64,000 bases of DNA, from the NCBI RefSeq assembly GCF_017833255.1, contig NZ_JAFIBU010000001.1:2843501-2907500 (forward strand), given 5' to 3'. The stretch comes from Paenibacillus sp. PvR098. GTDB lineage: Bacteria; Bacillota; Bacilli; Paenibacillales; NBRC-103111. The position numbers and the translations under genes are program-made. The notes under the pieces were generated by a model. The model saw nothing but the letters and a program-made list of their open reading frames with translations, was not told the DNA's origin and ran no database searches. Of the stretch, positions 42,706-52,768 are shown piece by piece (within the stretch, counting starts at the first letter, position 1; each line of letters opens with the position of its first letter).

Positions 42706-43992
42706 CTATCCTTGCATGAATGATGGAAGCCATGTGGTTATGGCAGGTACATAGCTGATAATCAAAACATCTAACGTTAAAATACCTAAGTACAGCAACA
42801 CCGGTCGAGTCAACTGACTCATTTTTATTTTAGCAATTTGACAAGCCACCACTAGATTTACGGCTACCGGTGGAGTTAACATGCCGATCGCTACGTTAAC
42901 CACCATTATGATCCCGAAGTGCACCGGGTCAATTCCAAACTGAAGAGCAATCGGAGCTAAGATCGGTGCAACAATAATGATGGTGATTAGAGCTTCCATG
43001 ATCGTTCCTGCAATAAATAAGAACACATTGACTAACAGTAAAAACACAATAGGATTATCTGAAAATTCGGCTATCGCTTTTCCCAGCTTTTGTGGGACTT
43101 CTTCGATCGTTAAAATATAACCAAAGATCGAAGCATAGGCTACAATCATCATGATCACGGAAGTCGCAAGACTGGATTTTGCAAAAATAGGCATTAAATC
43201 TTTCCATTTAATCTCACGATACACAAACATCCCAACGGCAAACCCGTAAACTACGGCAATAACAGACGCCTCTGTCGGAGTAAACCAGCCTTTATAAATA
43301 CCCCCGAGAATAATGAAAGGCATGAGGAGAGCTAGCGCCGAGTCTGCAAAAGCTTTCCACAAATCCTTCAACCATTGACGTTTGCTTGTACGGTTGACAA
43401 CGTCATAGCCTTTCACTCTTGCAACAATGATGATCGTCAGAATGAGGGAAAGACCAATCATGAGCCCTGGAATGAAACCGGCTAAGAATAAACTTCCAAC
43501 TGATACATTCGCTACTAATCCATAGATGACCATAGGAATGGATGGTGGAATAATGACCCCTAGTTCACCCGAAGCGGCACATGTAGCTGTGGCAAAGTTT
43601 TTCGGATAACCCTTCTTCTCCATCGCTGGGATTAGCGTTGAACCAACCGCAGCTGTTGTCGCAGAGGATGAGCCCGAAATGGTTGCAAAAAACATGGATG
43701 TTAACACAGCCACCGAACCAAGACCGCCTCTGAACCAACCTACCAAAACATTTGCTAAGTTTATAAGACGTCTGGACATGCCGCCGGTCTGCATCAGGTT
43801 GCCCGCCAAGATAAAAAAGGGGACTGCCATCAGAGCAAAAGAATCCAAACTTTCAAATACGGATTGTGCCACTGTAATGAGAGGAATATCTTTCATATAT
43901 AAGGCAACTAAGGATGCGAATCCCAAACAAACCGCAACCGGAAGACTTATGAATAAGAAAACCAAGAAGGATATGAACAATAATGAAATCAT
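42706..43992 (-). CDS. dctM: TRAP transporter large membrane subunit (DctM)
   Basis: 428 residues, mostly hydrophobic, with about twelve predicted helices and the DctM-type MPFIILGGIYKGWFTPTEAS region. It forms the sodium-coupled channel for organic acids with DctQ and DctP. The start overlaps dctQ by 4 bp (ATGA). Confidence 0.94.
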   Translation of the reverse strand: MISLLFISFLVFLFISLPVAVCLGFASLVALYMKDIPLITVAQSVFESLDSFALMAVPFFILAGNLMQTGGMSRRLINLANVLVGWFRGGLGSVAVLTSMFFATISGSSSATTAAVGSTLIPAMEKKGYPKNFATATCAASGELGVIIPPSIPMVIYGLVANVSVGSLFLAGFIPGLMIGLSLILTIIIVARVKGYDVVNRTSKRQWLKDLWKAFADSALALLMPFIILGGIYKGWFTPTEASVIAVVYGFAVGMFVYREIKWKDLMPIFAKSSLATSVIMMIVAYASIFGYILTIEEVPQKLGKAIAEFSDNPIVFLLLVNVFLFIAGTIMEALITIIIVAPILAPIALQFGIDPVHFGIIMVVNVAIGMLTPPVAVNLVVACQIAKIKMSQLTRPVLLYLGILTLDVLIISYVPAITTWLPSFMQG

Positions 43993-44567
43993 ACGGCTAT
44001 CTCCTTCCTGTTCTTCTGGTAATCTTCTAAAGCCGTTTCTATTTCTGCGTTTAGTTCTTCATCTGACGTATCAAGAATATTTTTTTTGTTAACATAGATA
44101 TCAACTAGCATTGTAATCGTATTCAATACAGTTAAAGCTGCGCCAACGGACATCGCGGAATATACGTAAAGCATCGGCACCTTCAGGACGGGAGCCTTTT
44201 CGGAAAGACCGAATTGGGCCATTTGTAGACCAACCCAAAAAATGCAGGCATAGAATACAAGAGCAATAAGATGAGCGCCTACTTTTATTATTTTGCCAAC
44301 AGACGGAGGAACGGCCTGAACCAATAGTTCAACAGCAAGCGAATCGGATTTACGCGCCATAACAGCTGCTCCTACAAAAATAGCCCAAATCATGAGATAT
44401 CTTGCCAATTCCTCAGTCCATGGCACAGATGCCTGAATACCCATTGCGCCGAGAACAAACCGAACCAATACCTGCAAAAATACAACGGCAGTCATAAGTA
44501 CTAATGCGGTTCCGGCAAGATACTCCATCACCTTATTTAACTTGTCTACGAGTTTGATGAATAACAA
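43989..44567 (-). CDS. dctQ: TRAP transporter small membrane subunit (DctQ)
   Basis: 192 residues with four predicted helices and the conserved WTEELARYLMIW segment near 57-68. TTG start at 44567 follows AAAGGGG by 8 bases. It bridges DctM and the binding protein. Confidence 0.92.
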   Translation of the reverse strand: MLFIKLVDKLNKVMEYLAGTALVLMTAVVFLQVLVRFVLGAMGIQASVPWTEELARYLMIWAIFVGAAVMARKSDSLAVELLVQAVPPSVGKIIKVGAHLIALVFYACIFWVGLQMAQFGLSEKAPVLKVPMLYVYSAMSVGAALTVLNTITMLVDIYVNKKNILDTSDEELNAEIETALEDYQKNRKEIAV

Positions 44568-44605
44568 AATATCAACCCCTTTCTAACGTCGGCTTGAAGG
44601 GTGAA

Positions 44606-44630
44606 GATGGGGGCATCCCCTGCCCCCATC
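44606..44630 (-). terminator. Intercistronic hairpin between dctP and dctQ
   Basis: Perfect 10-bp stem GATGGGGGCA/TGCCCCCATC, 5-base loop, no T tract. Placed just after the binding-protein gene, it probably stabilises dctP mRNA or partly attenuates read-through, giving more binding protein than permease. Confidence 0.55.
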
Positions 44631-44650
44631 ACCATCAAGTATCAGTCGAT

Positions 44651-45688
44651 TTACTTCTTGGCAGCTTCAATTTCTTCCAGGAGCTGCTTTCCGTTCGGAA
44701 TATCCTTCAAAATCACATCGTAAGCTTTGTTGGTTTGCTCCTTCAAAGCTTTGACGTCGGTTTCAATTACCGTAACGCCAGCTGTCTTCATCTTTTCGAG
44801 CGAATCACTATATTCTTTCTTGTAGTATTCGGTTTGGAAGGCCAATGCTTCTTTAGCCGCTTCTTGAACGATTTTTTGTTGATCCGGGCTCATCTTATCC
44901 CATTGGATTTTGGACATGGTTAAGATCAGCGGTAAATAATGAATCTTGGTCATGTTATAGTATTTAGCCACTTCAATAAATTTGTCCATAATAAACTGGT
45001 CGGGAGTCGTGTCCCCCCCATCAACAACACCTTGCTGCAGGGACAAATATACTTCGGAATAAGCCATTGGTGTCGGTTGCGACCCTAGCAGCTCATAGGC
45101 TTTGATGTGCCCTGGAGCCTGCATCGTTCTAAGCTTTAATGATTTCATGTCTTCAGGCTTATTAATGGCTTTGTTGGCGAACACGTTGCGTTCCACTACG
45201 CTCATATACCCCAACCCGACGAGTCCATGCTGTGGCAGCAGATCCAGATATTTTTGACCTACGGGGCCGTTAAGCACCTTATTCGCTTGATCTATACTGT
45301 CAAACAGGTAAGGCAGGTCGAAAATGGTTAATTCCGGAACCGTATTTACTAGGGAGGCCTGATTCGTAATCGACAAGGATTGGACTCCTGTACGCATGGA
45401 TTGAATCATTTTCGAGTCCCCGCCTAACTGGGACTGAGGAAACACCGTAATTTTAATAGAGCCATTCGATTTCTGTGAAGCAAGCTCCGCCATCTTATCT
45501 GCCATTACCTGAAAGTGGCTATCCTGAGCAAGCACATGGCCAAATTTTAGCTCTACGGTCTCAGCCTTGGCTGCTGTCCCGCCAGCTCCTTGACTGCTGG
45601 TTGCTTGAGAGCTGGTACCGCAACCGGCTAATATGGTGCTCAATGCCATTACGGCTGCTAATCCTAAGGTTAAACGTCTCTTTATCAT
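44651..45688 (-). CDS. dctP: TRAP transporter substrate-binding lipoprotein (DctP)
   Basis: 345 residues. The signal has a lipobox (TILAGC) near residue 23. The DctP fold shows LKFGHVLAQDSHFQ near 48, KSLKLRTMQAPGH near 180 with the conserved Arg that binds the substrate carboxylate, and VDGGDTTPDQF near 225. GGAGG precedes ATG. First gene of dctPQM, 93 bp after the B-type Rieske gene. Confidence 0.93.
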   Translation of the reverse strand: MIKRRLTLGLAAVMALSTILAGCGTSSQATSSQGAGGTAAKAETVELKFGHVLAQDSHFQVMADKMAELASQKSNGSIKITVFPQSQLGGDSKMIQSMRTGVQSLSITNQASLVNTVPELTIFDLPYLFDSIDQANKVLNGPVGQKYLDLLPQHGLVGLGYMSVVERNVFANKAINKPEDMKSLKLRTMQAPGHIKAYELLGSQPTPMAYSEVYLSLQQGVVDGGDTTPDQFIMDKFIEVAKYYNMTKIHYLPLILTMSKIQWDKMSPDQQKIVQEAAKEALAFQTEYYKKEYSDSLEKMKTAGVTVIETDVKALKEQTNKAYDVILKDIPNGKQLLEEIEAAKK

Positions 45689-45781
45689 AAAATTACCTCC
45701 ATGTCATAGTGATACTAGGATCTAACTGATCACTCTTACAGATAAAGCCAGGCCACAAGCCTGGCTTTATGCAGATACCTT

Positions 45782-46153
45782 TTAAATATGAACGTATAAT
45801 TGATTCTCCTCAACGGAGACATCGTACCGTTCTACAGTTACATCATATGTCTTTGTCCTCATCTTCGGGTCGGTAATCATGCAGCCTGTCTTAATGTCGA
45901 ATTCCCATTGATGCCAAGGACAGCGTACGAGTTCACCTTCACGCTCGTATGCAAAATCTCCCGGGCCGTTAGAAGTAATATACGATGCCGTAATACCTGA
46001 GCAAAGCTCGGCTCCCTGATGCGGGCAGGTGTTGCGAAGCGCATAATACTGCCCCTCTATATTATAAATACCGACGCTGCGTCCTTCGGCTTGAATAATC
46101 TTCTTCGAACCTTCAGGAATCTCGGATGCCATTCCTACCAGAAACCGGTTCAT
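45782..46153 (-). CDS. Rieske [2Fe-2S] ferredoxin-like protein, copy B
   Basis: 123 residues. Ligand motifs CPHQ (NTCPHQGAELC) and CPWHQWEFD. ATG 46153 is chosen because GGGAGGT lies upstream, and it overlaps the amidohydrolase stop by 4 bp just as in copies A1/A2; a longer frame to 46234 is not needed. It shares the architecture of copy A but is strongly diverged, so this pair is old and functional in its own right. Confidence 0.88.
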   Translation of the reverse strand: MNRFLVGMASEIPEGSKKIIQAEGRSVGIYNIEGQYYALRNTCPHQGAELCSGITASYITSNGPGDFAYEREGELVRCPWHQWEFDIKTGCMITDPKMRTKTYDVTVERYDVSVEENQLYVHI

Positions 46154-47289
46154 ACCTGTGTACCTCCCTGTTCGATTCTTCGTGCAGGGAGTTCGTATAA
46201 GTCCGCTGCATTCTGATAGAAGATTCTTTCCCATGTCGCATCATCCAATTTGGGGAACGTCAACAACGGTGAATCAAAATCCCAATGCGGGAAATCGCTG
46301 CAGTACATCATGCATTCATCGGCATAAACAGCCTTCATCATTTGCTGGAACAGCTCGGTGCTTGGCGGTGCCTCAATCGGCTGCGAGGTCACTCTAACAT
46401 TGCTGCGGAAATATTCGCTAGGCGCTTTTTTCACCCATGGTGTCTGGAAGCGAAGGCTTTTCCAGTCGGCATCGAGCTTCCATAAAAAAGGCGCGATCCA
46501 AAACGCTCCGGCTTCCTGAAGCACGACCTTCAACGTCGGGAATTTCTCGAAGACCCCTTCAAAGATGAAGCTGGCCAGGTGTGCCATCATCACCTGCGGT
46601 CTTGCAGCCCTGTACTCGGGATAATAAGTGACGTAACCTGCGCCTGTCGGTCCTGTATTGATGCCGAGCCCTTCCGTAAGCACGTGGATGTTAAATGGTA
46701 GGTTATGCCGGACACAAGCCTCATAAATCGGATGGTAAAAACGGTTTCCGTATGGCTTCTCAGCACCGCTCGCCACGATAACCTGAACCATGTCCGGATG
46801 CGAACCGATCCGGTCGATCTCTTTGGCTGCCAGCAGCGGATCCTGCTTCGCAATGAACGCGGAGCCTTTCAACCTGCTGTCCTTCGAAGTCCAGTGCTCT
46901 ATTGTATAGTCGTTGAGTGCGGAACAAAGGGCTGCTGCGTAGTCAGGATCTGGCGATGCCTGGAACGAGTAATCACTGCCGGTTAATATACCGTACTCGA
47001 CATTAAACGGATCCATATGCTGCGTTCTCAAGTATTCCATGTCACCGCGACCGCCAGTAGGATTGGATCCATCAGGAGGAGTAGAGTCCACTGTCAAGCC
47101 CTGTACCCCTCCGTTTAAGTAGATTGGGCCTGGAAGCCGCCATCCCCATAAATCAATCTGATCACGGTAGAACCTCGGCAAATTGTCTTTTATTGCAGAG
47201 ACTGGGGCAAGATGATGAACGTCACAGTCAATAATGGAGCGTTTCATTCGAACTTTCTTTTCCGGTGTTTTGGATTCAGATATTGCCAT
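46150..47289 (-). CDS. PF04909-type amidohydrolase, copy B
   Basis: 379 residues, homologous along its length to copies A1/A2. Features: DCDVHH near residue 22, FNIHVLTEG near 200, MAHLASFIFEGVFEKFP near 240 and CSDFPHWDFD near 335. The active-site glycine stretch GIHGGG of copy A is FNIHVL here, so substrate probably differs. It precedes and overlaps its Rieske gene. The TRAP genes follow on the same strand. A cre-like sequence lies ~200 bp upstream. Confidence 0.87.
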   Translation of the reverse strand: MAISESKTPEKKVRMKRSIIDCDVHHLAPVSAIKDNLPRFYRDQIDLWGWRLPGPIYLNGGVQGLTVDSTPPDGSNPTGGRGDMEYLRTQHMDPFNVEYGILTGSDYSFQASPDPDYAAALCSALNDYTIEHWTSKDSRLKGSAFIAKQDPLLAAKEIDRIGSHPDMVQVIVASGAEKPYGNRFYHPIYEACVRHNLPFNIHVLTEGLGINTGPTGAGYVTYYPEYRAARPQVMMAHLASFIFEGVFEKFPTLKVVLQEAGAFWIAPFLWKLDADWKSLRFQTPWVKKAPSEYFRSNVRVTSQPIEAPPSTELFQQMMKAVYADECMMYCSDFPHWDFDSPLLTFPKLDDATWERIFYQNAADLYELPARRIEQGGTQV

Positions 47290-48104
47290 ATTTTACCACT
47301 CCTTTGATGAATTAAAAACTACTATGTGGGTTATGCGTTATAAGTACCCCTATCCAACATCATCAGTTTGTCAGACTTACTCGTTTTTCCAATTCTACAA
47401 TGCAAATGATCCCGTCCCCCTTTCAAGCAAGCCTTCCAGTATGGCAGTACTTCCTTTTTTCATGAAATAGCGCCCTTCTCTTTATGTATTTACTGGAATC
47501 GCTTTCATTAGTTTGAAATCATGTCTTTCAGCCATCTTTACTGCTCTTTAAATCAATGACTGAAATCACTGGATTTCACATATGAGATATTATGTTTTGT
47601 ATATATGCAATATATTACTTTGTATCCGCTTTCTTGTCAATGATAAAATTCCTCAAATTTCATATACAAGGAATTCATTTTCATATATGATAAAAAGTGC
47701 AACGTATTCTACTGATCTTATGGCTAATACATAGAGCCTTCAGAGCCATAAAACCATTGTTTCTCGTCACTTTTGTGGACATCGGATATGTTTTTTATTG
47801 AAGGTGAGTTTGTTTCGACAAGATAAGAGCATCATCGAGGACTCCTTACGCCGCGGCTGCTCTACCGAATAAACGATTCGAACAGCTCGAGATGGAGTTG
47901 GGATTTTATCGTAGTATTTAAGGGAACACTGTAGTCGGAATAGATTCGGGGATGGTTTGGATCTTGATTCTCGATGTTAGCTCATCCAGAATAGACAACT
48001 TCTCTACTCCGGCAGGACAAACACCCAATGATAGGACATTATACTTAGACCGTGCCTGCTATGCTATAATTAAGTTATCATCATGTACATATGGGGGTTG
48101 TCCG
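47290..48104. promoter_or_regulatory. 815-bp divergent control region between amidohydrolase B and iclR
   Basis: It contains a cre-like site (47494-47507, minus strand TGAAAGCGATTCCA with its complement TGGAATCGCTTTCA fitting the cre core) and several TCATATA-type short repeats around 47575-47690 that could bind the IclR regulator. A plus-strand coding-like remnant of ~37 codons (…PYAAAALPNKRFEQLEME… then stop, about 47810-47922) is not recognised. No complete gene. Confidence 0.4.
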
Positions 48105-48869
48105 ATGAAAAACAAACCATTTATGCCTGTCAAATCGGCAGACCGAGTGTTTGATATATTAGAAGAGCTAGTCAAGCATAATGACGGGCTTCATATTCGA
48201 GAGCTGGGCAAAAAGCTCAATATTGCGGATAGCAGCATCCATGCGTTGGTGCATACCATGCTGCAAAGAAGATACTTAAAGATGGATGAGTCCCGTAAGC
48301 TTTTTCTCGGATCCAAATTTTATCAATTTTCCAATATGATGTCTGCCACTCCTTTAGTTCCAATCGCCAAACCTATTATGAAACAAATCAAAATTAAATT
48401 TAACGAAAATGTCCACTTGGCTGTTCTAGACGGCTTAGATATCGTCTACGTTGCTTATGAAGAATCAACCAATCCCCTGCGCTATCATATGGAGGTTGGC
48501 AGGGCTCAAAGCGCTTATGTTACGGCTGTTGGTAAGATGCTTTTGTCCGCTCATTCCAATGATCAGATCAGGATGCTCTATGCGGGATATACATTTGAAA
48601 AAATGACCCCCAATACGATCACCAACTTAGATGACCTCATTGCTGAACTGGAACGAATACGAGAGAGAGGTTACAGCAAAGATGATGGAGAATCCTATGA
48701 AGCCTGTATCTGCTTTGCTGCTCCCATCTATGATTCCACCAACCATATGATTGCCAGTATGAGCATCTCTATTCCGTTCGTCACTGCTCAGGAGAAAAGA
48801 GAACCCGAAATGATCGCTACCATCAAAGAAGCGACAAACCGAGTCTCCTCCTTGCTTAAGGACAATTAG
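48105..48869 (+). CDS. IclR-family transcriptional regulator
   Basis: 254 residues. A winged HTH at the N-terminus (SADRVFDILEELVKHNDGLHIRELG…) is followed by the IclR effector domain with VYVAYEESTNP and TAVGKMLLSAHSN. ATG 48105 follows GGGGG; the longer open frame to 47952 is leader. It is divergent from amidohydrolase B and convergent with tctA. It probably controls the B pair and TRAP operon and responds to a small aromatic or organic acid; target sites inferred only. Confidence 0.9.
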   Translation: MKNKPFMPVKSADRVFDILEELVKHNDGLHIRELGKKLNIADSSIHALVHTMLQRRYLKMDESRKLFLGSKFYQFSNMMSATPLVPIAKPIMKQIKIKFNENVHLAVLDGLDIVYVAYEESTNPLRYHMEVGRAQSAYVTAVGKMLLSAHSNDQIRMLYAGYTFEKMTPNTITNLDDLIAELERIRERGYSKDDGESYEACICFAAPIYDSTNHMIASMSISIPFVTAQEKREPEMIATIKEATNRVSSLLKDN

Positions 48870-48965
48870 TACTAGCAGATAACGACGCGAACCCAGCTAC
48901 CTGAAAGGCACTGGGTTCCATCGTATAGATCTCATAGTGTTATTAAACAATCGGGTTTTAATAGA

Positions 48966-50471
48966 TTACGCTTCAACGTCGTCCGCAAGGAATCCTCTTT
49001 TGTTCTTTACACTGGAGTAAATGCTAAAGATCATAATAATAATAGCAATCACAAGTAAAGTACCAGAAATAGGGCGGTGGAAAAAGCCCATCATGTCACC
49101 CTTGAAGAACATTAACGATTGCAGCAATGACGTTTCTAACATTTTACCAAGAACGAACGTCAGCACGAGAGGCGCCAACGGAATATCCAATTTTTTCATA
49201 AAATACCCTACAATACCGAACAAGAACATGATCGCTACGTCCCAAAGGTTATTATTTACGCTATAAGCTCCGATTACGGAAACAACAATAATCATAGGAT
49301 AAAGCAATTTCCCTGGAACCATGGCAATTTTCGCCCACATCCCCGCCATAGGCAAGTTCATGATAAGAAGAATCGTATTTCCGATGAACATGCTGGCAAT
49401 AATCGCCCAAACAATGTCAGGGTTGGTTTGGAATAACGTGGGGCCTGGTGTAAGGCCATGCATGATAAAAGCTCCAAAAAGAATAGCAATCGTAGGTGAA
49501 CTTGGAATTCCCAGTGTGAACAATGGAATCATAGCCGATCCGCAATAGGCATTGTTCGCTGTTTCAGGTCCTGCAACGCCCTCGATCGCACCTTTACCGA
49601 ACCGTGAAGGGTCCTTTGCAAGCTTCTTCTCCAAGGAATACGACAGAATAGCAGGAATAACGGAGTTTGAACCTGGAATGAGACCTGTTAAAAATCCAAT
49701 TCCGGTGCCTCGGCCTATCGCCTTTAAAGTAGGCGGCCATTCTTCCCGTCTAGGGAGAAGTCCTTTTACCTTGGCAGGTTTTTGCGCCTTCGACATGTTT
49801 TCCATCCCGAAAAGCACCTCGGAAATTCCGAACAAACCCATCGTGATCGTGACAAAATCCAAACCGCTCATTAAAAAGGGCTGACCTAAATCAAAACGCA
49901 CTGCTCCTGAAATCGTGTCCATCCCAACCAAGGACAAGATCAAACCCAGAAGGGCAGAAATCAATCCGCGAATTAATGATTTTCCCATTAATCCAATAAC
50001 CATGACCAGACCTACTACAATCAGAGCAAAAAATTCCGGAGGACCGAATTGTAAGGCCATTGCAGCGAGTGGCGGGGCCACAAATACGAGACCTAACGTC
50101 GTGAAAATGCCCCCGATGAATGAACCGATACCCGCAACCCCGAGTGCAGTTCCAGCCCGGCCTTGTTTGGCGAGCGGATGACCATCGAGACAAGTGATAA
50201 CGGAGGCCGCTTCACCTGGAGTATTAATCAAGACGGAAGTGATGGTGCCTCCATAAAGGGAACCGTAATAGATACCTGCTAGCATAATGATGGCAGATAC
50301 AGGTTCCATCGAGAAAGTGATCGGTAGCAAAAGAGCTGTAGCAGTTGTAGGGCCTAGGCCGGGCAATACGCCAACCAGCATCCCTATGGTAACTCCAATT
50401 AAACAGTATAGAAGATTCCACCAACTCAGCGCTGTCTCAAATCCCATTATTAGTTGTGTAAACGACTCCAA
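48966..50471 (-). CDS. tctA: Tripartite tricarboxylate transporter large permease (TctA)
   Basis: 501 residues, about eleven predicted helices. Conserved TctA segments: GVLPGLGPTTATALLLP near 37-53, GGTITSVLINTPGEAAS near 75-91 and GLIPGSNSVIPA. It moves carboxylic acids with a cation gradient. Lies 12 bp after tctB. Confidence 0.94.
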   Translation of the reverse strand: MESFTQLIMGFETALSWWNLLYCLIGVTIGMLVGVLPGLGPTTATALLLPITFSMEPVSAIIMLAGIYYGSLYGGTITSVLINTPGEAASVITCLDGHPLAKQGRAGTALGVAGIGSFIGGIFTTLGLVFVAPPLAAMALQFGPPEFFALIVVGLVMVIGLMGKSLIRGLISALLGLILSLVGMDTISGAVRFDLGQPFLMSGLDFVTITMGLFGISEVLFGMENMSKAQKPAKVKGLLPRREEWPPTLKAIGRGTGIGFLTGLIPGSNSVIPAILSYSLEKKLAKDPSRFGKGAIEGVAGPETANNAYCGSAMIPLFTLGIPSSPTIAILFGAFIMHGLTPGPTLFQTNPDIVWAIIASMFIGNTILLIMNLPMAGMWAKIAMVPGKLLYPMIIVVSVIGAYSVNNNLWDVAIMFLFGIVGYFMKKLDIPLAPLVLTFVLGKMLETSLLQSLMFFKGDMMGFFHRPISGTLLVIAIIIMIFSIYSSVKNKRGFLADDVEA

Positions 50472-50483
50472 ACTATTTCCTCC

Positions 50484-50933
50484 TTACCATCCGAGTGCGT
50501 TCACAGGTAGTGGAACACCCAACAACGTATAAAAAACATAAAATACAAATAATGAAGTGACAATCGATATACCTAATGCCGAATACCATTTATATTCGCG
50601 AACCAACGAGATGAACAGTAGCACAATAGCGGAAATAACAAACCCAGCAAAACCTACAATCGCAATAAATACGAGGAGCGATCCAAGTGCAACAAGCACA
50701 CTTATTAATGGCCTTCCTTTGGGCAATATATCCGTAAAATAAATCACACTTTTTTTAATCGATTCCCACATATACAAAAGAGAGAGTACAATTAAAGCGC
50801 CGCCTATCCATCTAGGCAGAAATCCGGGTCCAGGACCGGAAGAGGTATAGTAAGGATAAGATAAAGACTGCCAAAACATAAATATAGAAAATACGAGCAA
50901 TAGTAAAGACGCCCACAAACCCGCGTTTCTCAA
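50484..50933 (-). CDS. tctB: Tripartite tricarboxylate transporter small permease (TctB)
   Basis: 149 residues, four predicted helices, TctB-type PGPGFLPRWIG segment near 33-43. Partner of TctA. Confidence 0.9.
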   Translation of the reverse strand: MRNAGLWASLLLLVFSIFMFWQSLSYPYYTSSGPGPGFLPRWIGGALIVLSLLYMWESIKKSVIYFTDILPKGRPLISVLVALGSLLVFIAIVGFAGFVISAIVLLFISLVREYKWYSALGISIVTSLFVFYVFYTLLGVPLPVNALGW

Positions 50934-50975
50934 TCCTACACACCCTTTCTCAGAAGTAGAGGGTCAAACCGTAAA

Positions 50976-51012
50976 AGGGGAGGGGGAAGTGACCAGATCA
51001 TGCCCCGCCCCC
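50976..51012 (-). terminator. GC-rich hairpin between tctC and tctB
   Basis: GGGGGCGGGG pairs imperfectly with CCCCCTCCCC across a ~16-base loop. Its position just after the binding-protein gene is the same as in the TRAP operon, suggesting differential expression. Confidence 0.4.
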
Positions 51013-51026
51013 ATTCCTAGTGACTA

Positions 51027-52031
51027 TTACTTTTGCTTTTTAACGACTTGTACAATAGCATCCAATGCTACAGTATCATTCTTGATCATTTCTTCAAATT
51101 CTGCTGCATTTAAGTAATCAATAAACAGGTTTTGTTTATTCATGAAATCAACAAACTTTTGATCCTGCACTGCTTTACCAACAGCTTCTTCCAAAATTTT
51201 CACAATTTCATCCGGAGTGTCGTCAGGTACTGCAATACCGCGGTAAGTTCCGGCCCAATCAACGTTAATTCCTTTTTCCTTCACGGTCGGCACATCTTTA
51301 AAGAATCCTTCAAGTCGGTTCTCATTCATTACAGCGAGCGGAAGCAAATCTCCACTTTCAATTTGCGATTTTACTTCGCCAGGATTGTAAATCCCGAATT
51401 CAGCTCTGCCGCCGAGCACCTCTACAACCGCCTGAGCTGTACCTTGGAAAGGAATCGTAACATAATCCAAATCTGCCGCTTCAGCAAATGGAGTACCATA
51501 CAAGCTAGGCGTGGAGGATGAAGCAAAGTTCAGCTTTCCAGGGTTCGCTTTGATATCGCCAAGCAGGTCCTCAAACGTCTTATATTTCGATTTGGAGGAA
51601 ACGACGATCAAGGCAGGGTCTCTGTTGAGGTTTGCCACAAACTTAAAATCGCTTGTTTTAAATGGCGCGAGGCCGAGCAGCGGATTCGAGACAATCTCAC
51701 GTGTCGCCACTACCATTTTGTACCCGTCGCCTTTGGCTTGAGCGACTTCATTCGTTCCTACTGCACCGGAACCTCCTGTTTTATTGACAACCACTACATC
51801 TTGTCCAAGCACAGGCTTCAGCGCTTCAGCTATAGCACGGCCTACAAGATCCGTTCCACCGCCGGCAGCGTAAGGAACGATAAGCTCGATTGGCTTTGTA
51901 GGGAATTTAACAGCCTCTTTTGGTGCACTCCCTGAATCTGTCGAACCTCCTGATTGATTGCCACAGGCTGAAGCCAGTACAGTTACTCCTAGAAGTAATC
52001 CAGCCGAACCAAGTTTCATTGTCTTTTTCAT
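51027..52031 (-). CDS. tctC: Tripartite tricarboxylate transporter substrate-binding lipoprotein (TctC)
   Basis: 334 residues, lipobox VLASAC near residue 23, then PTKPIELIVPYAAGGGTD, VVNKTGGSGAVG and RGIAVPDDTPDEI. It resembles 40583-41602 along the whole length but has APGG replaced by VPDD in the last motif. First gene of tctCBA. Confidence 0.93.
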   Translation of the reverse strand: MKKTMKLGSAGLLLGVTVLASACGNQSGGSTDSGSAPKEAVKFPTKPIELIVPYAAGGGTDLVGRAIAEALKPVLGQDVVVVNKTGGSGAVGTNEVAQAKGDGYKMVVATREIVSNPLLGLAPFKTSDFKFVANLNRDPALIVVSSKSKYKTFEDLLGDIKANPGKLNFASSSTPSLYGTPFAEAADLDYVTIPFQGTAQAVVEVLGGRAEFGIYNPGEVKSQIESGDLLPLAVMNENRLEGFFKDVPTVKEKGINVDWAGTYRGIAVPDDTPDEIVKILEEAVGKAVQDQKFVDFMNKQNLFIDYLNAAEFEEMIKNDTVALDAIVQVVKKQK

Positions 52032-52061
52032 ATTATTTCCCCCTAGTTTAAATTAAAATTT

Positions 52062-52724
52062 TTATAATATACCATAGGTTTGAAACGCTTCTGAAACCTT
52101 CATGCCTTCGCGAATTTTATCGCGAACCAAATTTTCTCCGCTGACCTTATCCAGGGCCTGCTCAATGACCTGCTTTTCTATTGCCTTCGGAACCACGACA
52201 ACCCCATCCATGTCGCCAAAAATGAGATCTCCCGGCTGAATGGTAACTCCACCACATTCGATCGTAACGTCGTACTCAATCACTTCATTTCGTCCCAAGG
52301 AGTCGGTAGGCCGAAAACCTAAGGAAAATACCGGGAATTTCAAATCCAGGATTTTCTTGGCGTCCCTAACCATCCCGTCAATAATGGCCCCTCTGCCGCC
52401 AGCAACCTGTGTTGCTGTTGACATCAGTTCTCCAAAAAAGGCCGAACGCTTGGAACCGCTTACCGCCCCGACGAATACCTCGCCTGGTTGAATGGCGTCC
52501 AGTACTTGAATCTGCTTCTCATACGGTTTATCGGGAATCCGATGGACATCAGCCACCTGGACCGTTTTGGCTCGACCAACGACAACCATATCCGGGATCA
52601 ACGGCCGAATATCTGGATACATGGTCTGATTTCGGTAACCTAGAGAATCCAAAATATCGGAAATGACGGCGGAGTACAAACTTTGCTGCAGTGTGTCATA
52701 ATATGACTGAGGCCACCCTGGCAA
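52062..52724 (-). CDS. RraA-type aldolase/decarboxylase-like protein 1
   Basis: 220 residues of the RraA fold, which includes 4-hydroxy-4-methyl-2-oxoglutarate / 4-carboxy-4-hydroxy-2-oxoadipate aldolases and oxaloacetate decarboxylases. The family's active-site G-E-L/…G-x-x-G-x-x-x-x-G…D-x-x-x-R-D pattern is visible in FFGELMSTATQVAGGRGAII followed by DGMVRD near 115-123. TTG 52724 has AGAGG very near, so the start is uncertain. It sits 30 bp upstream of tctC in the same direction. Cleavage of a ring-derived hydroxy-keto diacid would fit the LigJ-like amidohydrolase next door; this is inference. Confidence 0.82.
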   Translation of the reverse strand: MPGWPQSYYDTLQQSLYSAVISDILDSLGYRNQTMYPDIRPLIPDMVVVGRAKTVQVADVHRIPDKPYEKQIQVLDAIQPGEVFVGAVSGSKRSAFFGELMSTATQVAGGRGAIIDGMVRDAKKILDLKFPVFSLGFRPTDSLGRNEVIEYDVTIECGGVTIQPGDLIFGDMDGVVVVPKAIEKQVIEQALDKVSGENLVRDKIREGMKVSEAFQTYGIL

Positions 52725-52768
52725 TTCCTCTCACTCCCTTCTTTCATTATACTCTGCGTGTGGACATA